Of a stretch of 64,000 nt of DNA, positions 1-9,206 are shown piece after piece. How positions within the stretch are numbered: the first letter of the stretch is position 1; each line of letters begins with the position of its first letter. Origin of the DNA: Phycisphaerales bacterium (lineage in GTDB: Bacteria; Planctomycetota; Phycisphaerae; UBA1845; Fen-1342); assembly GCA_016716475.1 (NCBI GenBank), contig JADJWG010000001.1:992001-1056000 (forward strand). Reading direction: 5' to 3'. Both the position numbers and the translations under genes were made by a program. The notes under the pieces are model-generated. The model did not search any database and was not told the DNA's origin. It saw nothing but the letters and a program-made list of their open reading frames with translations.

Positions 1-1032
1 GCGGGCTTGCGAATCCACACCCTGCATCCGCCCACGGCTTGGCCGCATGCTTACCGCGAACTGCTGCGAAGTGAGCGCATCGACATCGTGAACGCGCATG
101 CCTCGCTCTACGGCGCTCCGCACGCTGCCGCGGCCGCCATCCCATTCGTGCAGACCGTGCATAACACGCTGGTTTGGTTTGAACCGCGTGAGGTGTACGC
201 GTACCGCGCCGCGGACAGCCATACGAGTGCCTACGTCTGTGTCTCGGACGCAGTCGCCGCCGACTTCGCCGCGCGCTGCGGCATACAACCCGACAAGCTC
301 GCTACGATCCCCAACGGGATCGACACCACCGCCTTCCATACCCGCCGCGCGGCACACGACCGCACCGCGGTGCGCCAGGCCCTCGGTCTCCGTCCGGCAC
401 ACCTCCTGATTCTCAACGTTGCCGCGCTCGCCGGGTCGAAGGGCCAGCTATTCCTCGTCCGCGCCTTCGCACGCGCACGTCGCGAACGCGATGACCTGCG
501 ACTGATCCTCGTCGGTGGCGCGGCCGAGCCCGACTATGCCGCGTTCGTCGCCAACGAAGCCGCGCGCCAGGGAGTCGCCCCCGTGGTCATGCTCACCGGC
601 TATGCTCACGACCCGACGCGCTACTTCGCCGCTGCGGACGTGTTCGCGTTGCCATCGCTCTGCGAAGGATGGAGTCTGGCTCTCACCGAAGCGGCCTGCG
701 CAGGCCTCCCACTCGTCGCGAGCGACGTCGGTGGCGCGCGGCCCCTCTGCGAACGTTTTGGCGGGCACCTCGTGCCGCCCCCATTTCTGCACACGTGCGC
801 ATTGTCCGCAGCCGGGTTCGTCCGACTCGCACACCGGCCGCTGCCGGACTACGAGGCGGCGCTCGCCTCTGCACTGCTACAGGCCGCGGAACGTCCCATC
901 CTCCGACCCACGGACGAATCGCAGCGCACGCTCGACCGCTCGTCCGCCTTCGCCCCTTACCTCGCGCTTTTCGCCCTGCTGCGAGCGCGCCACACAGCGT
1001 TACCGCCACGGCTGACGACACCGGTCGCATAA
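1..1032 (+). CDS. GT4-family glycosyltransferase, 5'-truncated by window edge
   Basis: C-terminal 340 or so residues of a GT-B fold glycosyltransferase; the frame is open to base 1, so the true start lies outside the window. It would transfer a sugar from a nucleotide-sugar donor, probably in cell-surface polysaccharide or glycolipid synthesis. Counting from the TTG at 7, the acceptor-side motif TVHNT is at 50-54, the inter-domain IPNGID at 101-106, the Rossmann-like second-domain start ILNVAALAGSKGQ at 135-147, and the donor-binding E-x7-E pair (E220 and E228, in CEGWSLALTEA) follows. These are standard GT4 marks. The donor and acceptor cannot be told from sequence. No partner gene is visible downstream; a tRNA on the other strand follows. 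Confidence 0.85.
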   Translation, partial: AGLRIHTLHPPTAWPHAYRELLRSERIDIVNAHASLYGAPHAAAAAIPFVQTVHNTLVWFEPREVYAYRAADSHTSAYVCVSDAVAADFAARCGIQPDKLATIPNGIDTTAFHTRRAAHDRTAVRQALGLRPAHLLILNVAALAGSKGQLFLVRAFARARRERDDLRLILVGGAAEPDYAAFVANEAARQGVAPVVMLTGYAHDPTRYFAAADVFALPSLCEGWSLALTEAACAGLPLVASDVGGARPLCERFGGHLVPPPFLHTCALSAAGFVRLAHRPLPDYEAALASALLQAAERPILRPTDESQRTLDRSSAFAPYLALFALLRARHTALPPRLTTPVA

Positions 1033-1226
1033 ACGTAGACCGTACCCGGCCACCCCAAAGACATCAGCGCATAAAGTGGGCCGGCGGTCGGGACGTGCGG
1101 GGGGGGACACGTACGCCAACGCAATCCGGCCCGGGGATCGAACCCATCGGGGAGGGTCGGTGCGCCCGCCCCGATGACGCGTACTGATGCTAATCAGACC
1201 GTACAAACTGCCGCAAGCAATGTCAA

Positions 1227-1297
1227 CTGGGGATCCAGGATTCGAACCTGGACTAACTGATCCAGAGTCAGTCGTGCTACCGTTACACCAATCCCCA
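1227..1297 (-). tRNA. tRNA-Gln (anticodon CTG)
   Basis: On the minus strand the 71 bases fold as a complete cloverleaf: acceptor TGGGGAT pairs with ATCCCCA, the D arm is GTG/CAC, the anticodon stem ACTGA/TCAGT encloses the loop CTCTGGA with anticodon CTG, and the T arm CCAGG-TTCGAAT-CCTGG is perfect. The U1-A72 pair and G discriminator fit tRNA-Gln. CCA is not encoded. It lies 46 bp downstream of the YHS-like protein gene on the same strand. The 194 bp between the glycosyltransferase stop and this tRNA shows no gene. Confidence 0.95.
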
Positions 1298-1343
1298 AAA
1301 CGCACGTTACCATGCGGGACTTTAAGCGGTTGCGACCCTCAAA

Positions 1344-2042
1344 TCAACGGCCAGCGGGGGCCTGGCCCTCTTTCGCAACCGGTTCCGGAGAGGGTTCCTT
1401 CGCACTTTGGGACTGCCGCTGCCGCCACTGCTTCTCGTTCAGGGATCCGATGGCCACCGCCTTCCGCAAGATCTTGTCACGCTCGTCAGCCCCGGCCTTG
1501 TCAAATTCACCGGCGCAGTGCGGGCAGCGGAACAGGATCACCTGCCCGTCGACTACGCGGCGGGCCGCAGGGTCCACCGGCAAGTCGGAAACCGGGCATC
1601 GCGTCTGAAAAGTGAAACACTCCTCCAGCTTCGCCTCGAACGGCTTGCGATCCTTGACCCAACGTGCGCGGGCCTCGACGGTAGCGAAGAAGATCGCTTC
1701 CTCCCCCGCACCTTCGAAGATATCGGTCGCGGGCTGCTCCCCCGTCACGGGGCACTTCACCTGTAACCGCAGGAGCGGGTCCGCCTCCCATTGCGCCGTG
1801 ATGCCATCCGCGTATTCGAGCGGATCGGCTTTGAGTTTCTCCAGATCGGCCGCTGTCGCGCAGTAGACCCAGCGATCCCGGAAACGCATTGCAACCTTAC
1901 GGTCGGCGGGTTTCCCGCTCACCGGACAGGTCAACTTGGGCACCACGGCTGACGCTTCGGTCGCTGCTGGGCGTGTCTCCTGGGCAGACACCACCACGCC
2001 CCCCAGCCACAGGCCGACGCTGCACCAGATCGCCAGACGCAT
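1344..2042 (-). CDS. Secreted protein with three YHS-like CPVxG modules
   Basis: 232 residues with an N-terminal signal peptide (about 1-20, ending VVVSAQ). The mature part has three similar modules, each opening with a CPV motif: LTCPVSGKPAD near 39, VKCPVTGEQPA near 95 and TRCPVSDLPVD near 148, followed by an aromatic and basic segment such as FRDRWVYCAT. The first module reads like a YHS domain, a small metal-associated fold. The third module adds a second CxxC (FRCPHCAG), so metal binding is plausible. The C-terminus is a charged low-complexity tail. ATG start is preceded by GGAG. The gene begins 29 bp after the mdh stop and is probably co-transcribed with it. Function is not known; an exported metal-binding or metallochaperone role is inference. 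Confidence 0.7.
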   Translation of the reverse strand: MRLAIWCSVGLWLGGVVVSAQETRPAATEASAVVPKLTCPVSGKPADRKVAMRFRDRWVYCATAADLEKLKADPLEYADGITAQWEADPLLRLQVKCPVTGEQPATDIFEGAGEEAIFFATVEARARWVKDRKPFEAKLEECFTFQTRCPVSDLPVDPAARRVVDGQVILFRCPHCAGEFDKAGADERDKILRKAVAIGSLNEKQWRQRQSQSAKEPSPEPVAKEGQAPAGR

Positions 2043-2071
2043 GGCTTGTTACTCCGTTACCGAACGCCGTA

Positions 2072-3172
<1,101 letters not shown>

Positions 3173-3191
3173 TCACAGCTCAATCCGCCTG

Positions 3192-3677
3192 CTATTTGTT
3201 CAGATGAATGATGTAGGCCTCCAGCATGATCATGTGGTGACCCGCCATCTTCGCAACCTGCACAAGCTGCTGCTGCGAATCCACCTCTTCCACCTGCTCG
3301 TCCACGTACCACTTCAGGAACGACTGCGTCGCGTAGTCACTCTCCTTGATTGCAAGCGCCATCAGCTCATGCACCTGGCTTGTGACCTTGCGCTCATGCT
3401 CGAGTGACGCCTCGATCGCGGCCAACACCGATTCCCAAGTCTCCTGGGGCGCCGGGATCGGGGCGAGCTTCACCTTGCCCTCGACCGTCGGGATGTAGTC
3501 GAGGATCTTGAGCGCGTGCCCGCGTTCCTCATCGCTTTGCGTACGGAACATCTTCGACAAGTTCCGCAGGCCCAGCTCCTCAAACATGCACGACATCGAC
3601 AGGTAAGTCTGCGATGCAAAGAATTCGTTCGTGATCTGCTCGTTGAGCTTTGCGTTTAACTGGGCGGAAATCGCCAT
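3192..3677 (-). CDS. ftn: Bacterial non-heme ferritin
   Basis: 161 residues, the usual length of a FtnA-type ferritin subunit that oxidises Fe(II) and stores iron in a 24-mer shell. Ferroxidase ligands are visible: Glu in NEFFASQTYLSM (helix A), Glu and His in DEERGHALKI (helix B), Glu in ASLEHERKV (helix C) and the QVEEVDS segment (helix D). No heme-binding methionine typical of bacterioferritin was recognised. The chosen ATG is preceded by AGGTGG; in-frame codons upstream are unlike a ferritin. A TATAAT box lies about 120 bp upstream, so this gene probably has its own promoter. Confidence 0.96.
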   Translation of the reverse strand: MAISAQLNAKLNEQITNEFFASQTYLSMSCMFEELGLRNLSKMFRTQSDEERGHALKILDYIPTVEGKVKLAPIPAPQETWESVLAAIEASLEHERKVTSQVHELMALAIKESDYATQSFLKWYVDEQVEEVDSQQQLVQVAKMAGHHMIMLEAYIIHLNK

Positions 3678-3796
3678 GCGTCGCCACCTTTCGTGTACGT
3701 GTGTTCCGGTGATCGTGTCGGCCCAGGCGTCTGTGTACCCGTACGCCCGCCCGCCCGGACCCCAGTTCATGATCTGCGGCCGCGCACGGGTGCGGA

Positions 3797-3825
3797 ATTA
3801 TAAGTGGCAGCGCGGGTACCGACCA
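3797..3825 (-). promoter_or_regulatory. Candidate promoter of the ferritin gene
   Basis: On the minus strand a perfect TATAAT (3802-3797) sits 17 bp downstream of TGGTCG (3825-3820), a weak match to a -35 box. It would give a 5' leader of roughly 110 bases before the ferritin ATG. No Fur-box-like palindrome was recognised in the leader. The -10 is seen; promoter function is inferred. Confidence 0.4.
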
Positions 3826-3887
3826 CGATCAACCCGTGTCGCACCATACAACAATTGCTTGGGTATCCCACCACTCGATTTAGGTGG

Positions 3888-4739
3888 TTATCCACGGATC
3901 GCGACCAGCAACCGTGCAATCCGATCTCGTGTGCTCGTCAGACGCCGTACGACCCGCCGAACCTCCGCCGCGCGCTCCACCGACGGCGCGATCTGGTCCG
4001 CGACCGCCTGCACATCGAGTCCCACCAACCGGGCGGCAACCAGATCCACCAGTTCGCGTGACCAGCGCTCTCCTTCACGCACAACGTAAGCACGCGGCCA
4101 ACGACCAGCCGCATCCAGAAGTGGCGCCACGCCGCGCATGAGCGCCAGCGACGCGACGCGCTGCTGGGCAACCTCGCCGGCCGCGGCCCATTCGAGCAGG
4201 TCGTCAATCCCCCGTAATTCACCCAGCTCCAACCATGCACAGGCCCGTCCCAATTCGTCCCATGCCTCGTCCCGCTCGGGCACCTCGGCCGCCAGCCGCC
4301 GAAACCCCTCCGGGTCTACCCGAGCGGCCGCAATCCATGCCGTGTGCCGAACGTACGCATCGGGATCGTTCTGTAACACCGAAGCGATCAGCGGAAAGCA
4401 ATCCGCGTCCCGCGTCCGACCCAGGGCATGTACATAAGATTCACGGACAGCCGGAACCGCTTCTGACCGACTCTCAAGGGCCTCAATTATGGCTCGTCGC
4501 GAATGCAACATGGAATCGTGCTGCGTGGTGCGCCACGCCCCCACGCGGCGCGCCTCCGGATCAGTCGATGCCAGCAGTTCGAGCGCCTCGCGATCGTGGC
4601 GTCCCGCCAGTAACCAAGCCAAAGAACCCCCTGTCAACCCTAATAGCATGACCGCCCCCACGGTCACCGCCAGGTACCGTCCCCACGGCACACTTGACTG
4701 GCGTTGCGGTCGTGAATCCGTCGAATTCTGCCAACCCAA
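3888..4739 (-). CDS. Membrane-anchored HEAT-like repeat protein
   Basis: 283 residues beginning at a TTG (GAGG lies about 8 bases before it); a GTG at 4691 is an alternative. One transmembrane helix is at about 22-46, with a short N-terminal tail before it. The rest is a helical alanine/arginine-rich domain with degenerate HEAT/PBS-like units, for example [16 protein letters not shown] and [17 protein letters not shown]. No catalytic residues were recognised. It is divergent from ribH. The planctomycete-style arrangement of one helix plus HEAT units suggests a scaffold, but the function is unknown. Confidence 0.65.
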   Translation of the reverse strand: MGWQNSTDSRPQRQSSVPWGRYLAVTVGAVMLLGLTGGSLAWLLAGRHDREALELLASTDPEARRVGAWRTTQHDSMLHSRRAIIEALESRSEAVPAVRESYVHALGRTRDADCFPLIASVLQNDPDAYVRHTAWIAAARVDPEGFRRLAAEVPERDEAWDELGRACAWLELGELRGIDDLLEWAAAGEVAQQRVASLALMRGVAPLLDAAGRWPRAYVVREGERWSRELVDLVAARLVGLDVQAVADQIAPSVERAAEVRRVVRRLTSTRDRIARLLVAIRG

Positions 4740-4833
4740 ACGCGCACCTCAACTCGCAACGTGCCACCGTTTGCCCCACCGCCGCCGGGCGGCTAGACTC
4801 AACGAACTGGTAGCGTACCGACGGAAGAGACCG

Positions 4834-5307
4834 ATGGCAAAAATCCTGTCCGCCCATCTGGATGCCGCCCCCCATCGCTTTGCGCTGGTCGTTGGGCGGT
4901 TCAATGAGTTCATCACGTCGCGCCTTCTTTCGGGCGCGCTCGATGAACTCACTCGCCACGGCGCCGACGTCGAGCAGCTCGTGCAGGCCTGGGTCCCCGG
5001 CTCCTGGGAAATTCCCCTCGCCGCCCAGCGCCTTGCCCAGTCCGGCCGCTACGCAGCCATTATCTGCCTCGGTTGCGTGATTCGTGGCCAGACACCGCAC
5101 TTTGACTACGTTGCGGCCGAAGTTTCCAAGGGGATCGCCCAGGTCTCGCTCGCAACGGGCGTGCCGATCAGCTTCGGAATCGTCACCGCCGACTCCCTCG
5201 AACAGGCCATCGACCGCGCCGGCGCCAAAGCCGGCAACAAGGGCTCCGACGCCGCCCGTGCCGCCATCGAGATGGCGAACTTGCTGCGGCTGGTCGACGA
5301 GGCGTAG
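4834..5307 (+). CDS. ribH: 6,7-dimethyl-8-ribityllumazine synthase
   Basis: 157 residues, full length for RibH, which condenses the ribityl-aminouracil with dihydroxybutanone phosphate in riboflavin synthesis. Diagnostic segments are visible: VGRFNEFIT near 20, the GSWEIP substrate loop near 54, [15 protein letters not shown] with the catalytic histidine, and the phosphate-binding GNKGSDAA near the C-terminus. The ATG has GGAAGAG 5 bases upstream. The stop TAG is followed immediately by the GTG of nusB. The adjacency ribH-nusB is common in bacteria. Confidence 0.96.
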   Translation: MAKILSAHLDAAPHRFALVVGRFNEFITSRLLSGALDELTRHGADVEQLVQAWVPGSWEIPLAAQRLAQSGRYAAIICLGCVIRGQTPHFDYVAAEVSKGIAQVSLATGVPISFGIVTADSLEQAIDRAGAKAGNKGSDAARAAIEMANLLRLVDEA

Positions 5308-5853
5308 GTGCAGCGCGTGGAACCCCGCCAGCGTCCGCGTCCCGGTCACGACCCGCGCTCCGATGCTCGGTTGCTCGCGGTGCAGGCCCTGTGCTCTTTC
5401 GAGATGCTGGGCGACGCTTTCGGCACGCAGCTCGAGAGCTTCCTCCACGACGAGGAGAACCACGCCGATCTCGGCCTCACGCCCCCCGTGGATCTGAACT
5501 GCCTGGCGCTCGCCCGGACCCTCGCCCAAGGCGCATGGCAAACCCGCAACCGCGCCGATACCCTGATCCGCACGCATGCGCCGCAGTGGGCGATCAACCG
5601 CCTCGTACCCGTGGAGCGCAACATCCTCCGCCTCGGCCTCCACGAACTGCTCGAATACCATGGCACGCCGCCCAACGTCGTCCTCGACGAAGCGGTGAAG
5701 ATGGCCCACCTGCTGGGAGGCAACGAGTCGCCCGCCTTCATCAACGGCGTGCTCGACGCGATTCGCCGCGCTCTACGCGACCCGCCCCCCCCAACCGCCC
5801 CGCCGGAGGACGCATCGGCAACACCGCCCGCAACCCCTGGAGGACCGTCCTGA
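5308..5853 (+). CDS. nusB: Transcription antitermination factor NusB
   Basis: 181 residues; NusB binds the boxA RNA with S10 (NusE) in rRNA antitermination. The all-helical core begins at about 19 (ARLLAVQALCSFEM) and ends with the highly typical ERNILRLGLHELL, PNVVLDEAVKMA and SPAFINGVLDAI. A proline/alanine-rich tail of about 25 residues follows and is not part of the normal fold. The start is a GTG directly abutting the ribH stop, implying translational coupling. ftsY starts one base after the nusB stop. Confidence 0.95.
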   Translation: MQRVEPRQRPRPGHDPRSDARLLAVQALCSFEMLGDAFGTQLESFLHDEENHADLGLTPPVDLNCLALARTLAQGAWQTRNRADTLIRTHAPQWAINRLVPVERNILRLGLHELLEYHGTPPNVVLDEAVKMAHLLGGNESPAFINGVLDAIRRALRDPPPPTAPPEDASATPPATPGGPS

Positions 5854-5854
5854 C

Positions 5855-6772
5855 ATGGGTCTGTTCGACCTGATCAAGCGCGGCCTTTCGAAGACCCGCG
5901 ACAAGCTCGCCAGCGGGCTCCGCGCCCTGCTCCCTTTTGGACGCAAGATCGACGAAACCCTGCTCGAAGAGTTGCAGGATGCGCTTCTTTCCGGCGACAT
6001 GGGCCCCCGGGCAGTCACGGGTCTGATCGACGAGGTTCGGAGTGCCTGGCGCGCCGGACAGGTCAGCGAAGCCCAGGAAATCATCCCCTTCCTCAAGCAG
6101 CGCATCGCTTCCACCTGGGATGCCTCAGACCGCGCGCTGCACTTCGCACCGCAGCCACCGACAGTCGTCTTCGTCGTGGGGATTAACGGCTCCGGAAAAA
6201 CAACCAGCGTCGCCAAGCTCGCCTATCACCTCCGACAGCAGGGCAAGTCCGTACTCCTCGGCGCATGCGACACCTTCCGTGCTGCTGCGGTTGAACAACT
6301 CACCGTCTGGGCCGGGCGCGTCGGGTGTGACATTGTCAAGCATCAGCAAAACAGCGACCCCGGCGCCGTCGCCTTCGATGCGGTTGACGCGGCCATCGCC
6401 CGCAAGACCGACGTTCTCCTGCTCGACACCGCCGGACGCCTGCACACCCAGGACCACCTCATGAAAGAGCTCGGAAAAATACGGCGCGTCGTCCAGCGCC
6501 GCCTCCCCGAAGCCCCCCACGAGGTCCTGCTCGTCCTCGACGCCACCATCGGCCAGAACGCCATCAACCAGGCCAAGGTCTTCGCCGAGGTCGTCGACGT
6601 CTCCGGCCTCATTCTCGCCAAGCTCGACGGCTCCGCCAAGGGCGGGATCGTCGTCGGCATCCGTGACCAGCTCGACATCCCCGTGAAGTTCGTCGGTTTG
6701 GGCGAAACCATCGAGGCGCTCCAGCCCTTTGATCCACACGCCTTCGCTGAAGCCCTTTTCGCTGACCTGTAA
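5855..6772 (+). CDS. ftsY: Signal recognition particle receptor FtsY
   Basis: 305 residues: the NG GTPase core without the long acidic A domain of E. coli FtsY. It docks SRP-ribosome complexes at the membrane for co-translational insertion. An amphipathic start (GLFDLIKRGLSKTRDKLA) probably contacts membrane. G1 is GINGSGKTT near 110, followed by DTFRAAAVEQL, DTAGRLHTQ, and TKLDG-type LAKLDGSAKGG and GLGE near the end. The ATG at 5855 is preceded by TGGAGGACC and lies one base after nusB, so ribH-nusB-ftsY looks like one operon. Confidence 0.96.
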   Translation: MGLFDLIKRGLSKTRDKLASGLRALLPFGRKIDETLLEELQDALLSGDMGPRAVTGLIDEVRSAWRAGQVSEAQEIIPFLKQRIASTWDASDRALHFAPQPPTVVFVVGINGSGKTTSVAKLAYHLRQQGKSVLLGACDTFRAAAVEQLTVWAGRVGCDIVKHQQNSDPGAVAFDAVDAAIARKTDVLLLDTAGRLHTQDHLMKELGKIRRVVQRRLPEAPHEVLLVLDATIGQNAINQAKVFAEVVDVSGLILAKLDGSAKGGIVVGIRDQLDIPVKFVGLGETIEALQPFDPHAFAEALFADL

Positions 6773-6935
6773 CGCCGCGCCTGCCCCGCACTTCCGGACT
6801 GCGGTCGCGGCACGCAATTCGCACAACACCTGCCAGCAATCGCACCTCCCCGGCAAGGAGTCGGCTGGACCACCGCCCGCCCACTCCAGCCACTATCATC
6901 CCCACGTGCACAGCCCTGATGGATGGAGGTTCGGC

Positions 6936-8417
6936 ATGCATCCCCTGCTCGCACCACTCGAGTACCACGCAACCCACCGCCCGCACCACCCCGCTGCGTG
7001 GGACCAGAATCTCATGCTGGACTACGCCCAGTTCCACGCCGTCGCCCAGGGTCTCGCCAAGCAGGTCGTCGAGCAAACTGACCGTCCCCACGTCGGAATT
7101 CTCGCCCCCACCTCGACCGCCGGCGCCGCTGCCATTTTCGCCTGCTGGTATGCCGGCCGAATCCCCGTCCCACTCAATTTCATGCTTGCGCCCACCGAAC
7201 TCACCCGCGTGATCGCCGATGCGGAACTCGACCTCGTACTCGCCGTCGACCTCTTCTCCGAACAAGCCCGGGCCGCCGGGCTCCGTGTACTGCCACTCGA
7301 TGCCCGCACACTCGTTCCCGGCCGGCTCACTCCACCCCGTGCCGACGAGCGCGACACCGCCGTCCTGCTCTACACCTCCGGCACCTCCGGTGAGCCCAAG
7401 GGCGTCATGCTGAGCTGCGGCAACATCATCCGCAACGCAGCGGCCTGCGTCGAAGCCATCGACCTTCAGCCCGACGAGGTTTTCCTCGGCCTGCTGCCCC
7501 AGTTCCACGCCTTCGGTCTCACCACGACTACCTTCGTCCCTCTCTACCTCGGCGCGACCGTCCACTATCTCCCACGCTTCAGCGGCGTCACCGTGCTCAA
7601 TCTCATCGCCGAACGGCACGTCACCGTCTTCATCACCATCGCCAGCATGTTCGGTGCTCTCGCTGCCATGAAGAACGTCGCACCGGAAACCCTCGCGTCC
7701 CTCCGCCTCCCCGTCAGCGGTGGCGAACCCCTCCCACAACCCGTCGCAGAAGTCTGGGAACAGCACTACGGCCGCCGCATCTACGAGGGATATGGCATGA
7801 CCGAGGCCTCCCCGGTGATCTCTCTCAACACACCTGCCGCCTATCGCCCGCGCAGCGTGGGACGACCGCTTCCCGGCGTCTCCGTCACCGCGGTGGATCT
7901 CGAGGGGCAGCCGGTGCCCGCGGGCAGCGATGGCGAACTCGTCATCCGCGGGCACGGCATTCTTCAAGGTTATCGCGGCAAGCCGGAGCAGACGGCGGCC
8001 GTGCTGCGTGACGGCGCCCTGTACACCGGCGACATCGGGCGCGTCGACGCTGACGGATTTATCTACATCACTGGCCGAAAGAAAGAGATGCTGATCGTCG
8101 GTGGCGAGAACGTGTTCCCACCGGAGATTGAAAGCGTGCTCTTGCGGCATCCGGCCGTGCAGGAAGCCGCCGTGATCGGTGTGCCGGACGGACTGCGGGG
8201 AGAGGCGCCGGTGGCGTTCGTAATTCTGCGGCCGGAGGCCACGGAGGCACCCGCGGCGCGCGACGGCCGCTGCGACGAGGCCGCGCTGCGGGCGTTCTGC
8301 AAAGAGCACCTCGCCAGCTACAAGGTGCCGCGGCAGGTGCGGATCGTTGCGGACCTGCCACGCGGGCCGACCGGGAAGATCCTCAAACGCGCCCTGTCCA
8401 ATACACTCCCGGCCTGA
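6936..8417 (+). CDS. AMP-forming long-chain acyl-CoA synthetase family protein
   Basis: 493 residues, ANL superfamily. It would adenylate a carboxylate with ATP and transfer it to CoA. Motifs run in order: A3 LLYTSGTSGEPKGVM near 147, A5 GYGMTEASP near 286, A7/A8 YTGDIGRVDADGFIYITGRKKEM near 365, and the C-terminal lysine motif GPTGKILKRAL. The HAFG loop (FHAFGLTTTT) favours fatty acids, though the exact substrate is not determinable. The ATG is preceded by GGAGG; in-frame sequence upstream is proline/histidine-rich and unlike the family. A 163 bp gap separates it from ftsY. Confidence 0.92.
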   Translation: MHPLLAPLEYHATHRPHHPAAWDQNLMLDYAQFHAVAQGLAKQVVEQTDRPHVGILAPTSTAGAAAIFACWYAGRIPVPLNFMLAPTELTRVIADAELDLVLAVDLFSEQARAAGLRVLPLDARTLVPGRLTPPRADERDTAVLLYTSGTSGEPKGVMLSCGNIIRNAAACVEAIDLQPDEVFLGLLPQFHAFGLTTTTFVPLYLGATVHYLPRFSGVTVLNLIAERHVTVFITIASMFGALAAMKNVAPETLASLRLPVSGGEPLPQPVAEVWEQHYGRRIYEGYGMTEASPVISLNTPAAYRPRSVGRPLPGVSVTAVDLEGQPVPAGSDGELVIRGHGILQGYRGKPEQTAAVLRDGALYTGDIGRVDADGFIYITGRKKEMLIVGGENVFPPEIESVLLRHPAVQEAAVIGVPDGLRGEAPVAFVILRPEATEAPAARDGRCDEAALRAFCKEHLASYKVPRQVRIVADLPRGPTGKILKRALSNTLPA

Positions 8418-8431
8418 GTCATACCGAGCAG

Positions 8432-8488
8432 GCCGGCGCCGCTCCCCCATGAGGAGGCGCGGCGCCCGGCACGCTGCTCTTTGGTTTT
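8432..8488. terminator. Bidirectional terminator-like hairpin
   Basis: Between two convergent genes, 8432-8442 pairs with 8459-8470 (GC-only stem of about 11 bp with one bulged base, 16-base loop). On the plus strand a T-rich stretch (CTCTTTGGTTTT) follows shortly after. Position and pairing fit a terminator serving the acyl-CoA synthetase gene and possibly the opposing lipoprotein gene. Confidence 0.5.
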
Positions 8489-8499
8489 CAAAAGGGGGA

Positions 8500-9060
8500 T
8501 TAGCGCTTGCGCATCGTGCCTTTCATCTCCATGACCTTCATCAGGCCGAGGAAGGCATAGCCGCGCGATTCCCATTCGGCCGTGTTCTCGTCCGTCCAGC
8601 GCATCGTGCCACGGCCGTTGAGGGTCTGGCCGGTATTCGTATCGCGCATCTCGCTGGTACAAGCCCAGGTGTTGTCCTTCTCGTTGTAGCGACACTTCAT
8701 CGTCATGTGGAAGCCGTAGTCGTCAATGGCGAGCATGTGGTAGCGGTTCGCGGCCTTGTCATACCACCACAGCGAAATTCCCTTGACGGGCTTGTCGTTC
8801 ATCTGCCCTTCGAACTCCTCAACCAACGCCCAGCCGTTCGCGGTGGCACGGGTCGTCGATTGGGCGGCCATCATGGCCGATTCCTCGACACCGGCGAACT
8901 TCATCTCACCAAACGACTCCCAGTTGCCGACGAAGCGATCGAGTTGGGCATACTCGACCGGGCGCTCCGGCTTGCGCATCATCTCGTCGAGGTCCGGGGC
9001 GCCGCAGCCGCCGAGGAACAACGCCACGGGGATCAGGATCAGACCATACCGGTTTCGCAT
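8500..9060 (-). CDS. DUF1579-like lipoprotein
   Basis: 186 residues. The N-terminus is a lipoprotein signal with lipobox LGGC (Cys19 region, LFLGGCGAPD). The mature domain resembles the DUF1579 beta-barrel family: LDRFVGNWESFGEMKFAG, a central FEGQMNDKPVKGISLWWYD, and MRDTNTGQTLNGRGTMRWTD. The function of that family is unknown; it looks like a small-ligand or surface-lipid barrel. The ATG is preceded by GGAGG at good spacing; 39 in-frame codons upstream are rejected as leader. It lies 146 bp downstream of rpoN on the same strand. Confidence 0.8.
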   Translation of the reverse strand: MRNRYGLILIPVALFLGGCGAPDLDEMMRKPERPVEYAQLDRFVGNWESFGEMKFAGVEESAMMAAQSTTRATANGWALVEEFEGQMNDKPVKGISLWWYDKAANRYHMLAIDDYGFHMTMKCRYNEKDNTWACTSEMRDTNTGQTLNGRGTMRWTDENTAEWESRGYAFLGLMKVMEMKGTMRKR

Positions 9061-9206
9061 GAGGTTTCCTCCGACATGTGAAGAAATGGCGTCCGCCACA
9101 CGCGGGCAGCACAGGGGCGCCCGGCCGCAACCGCAACCGGTGGGCCCGAATGTGGGCGCAGTCTGCCACGAATCCACGGAGAATGGAAGCGCGGGACTCG
9201 GGGGGA

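Noticed and set aside
6609..8450. Minus-strand open frame of about 610 codons
   Set aside because: Antisense to ftsY end and the acyl-CoA synthetase; glycine-rich composition and no domain.
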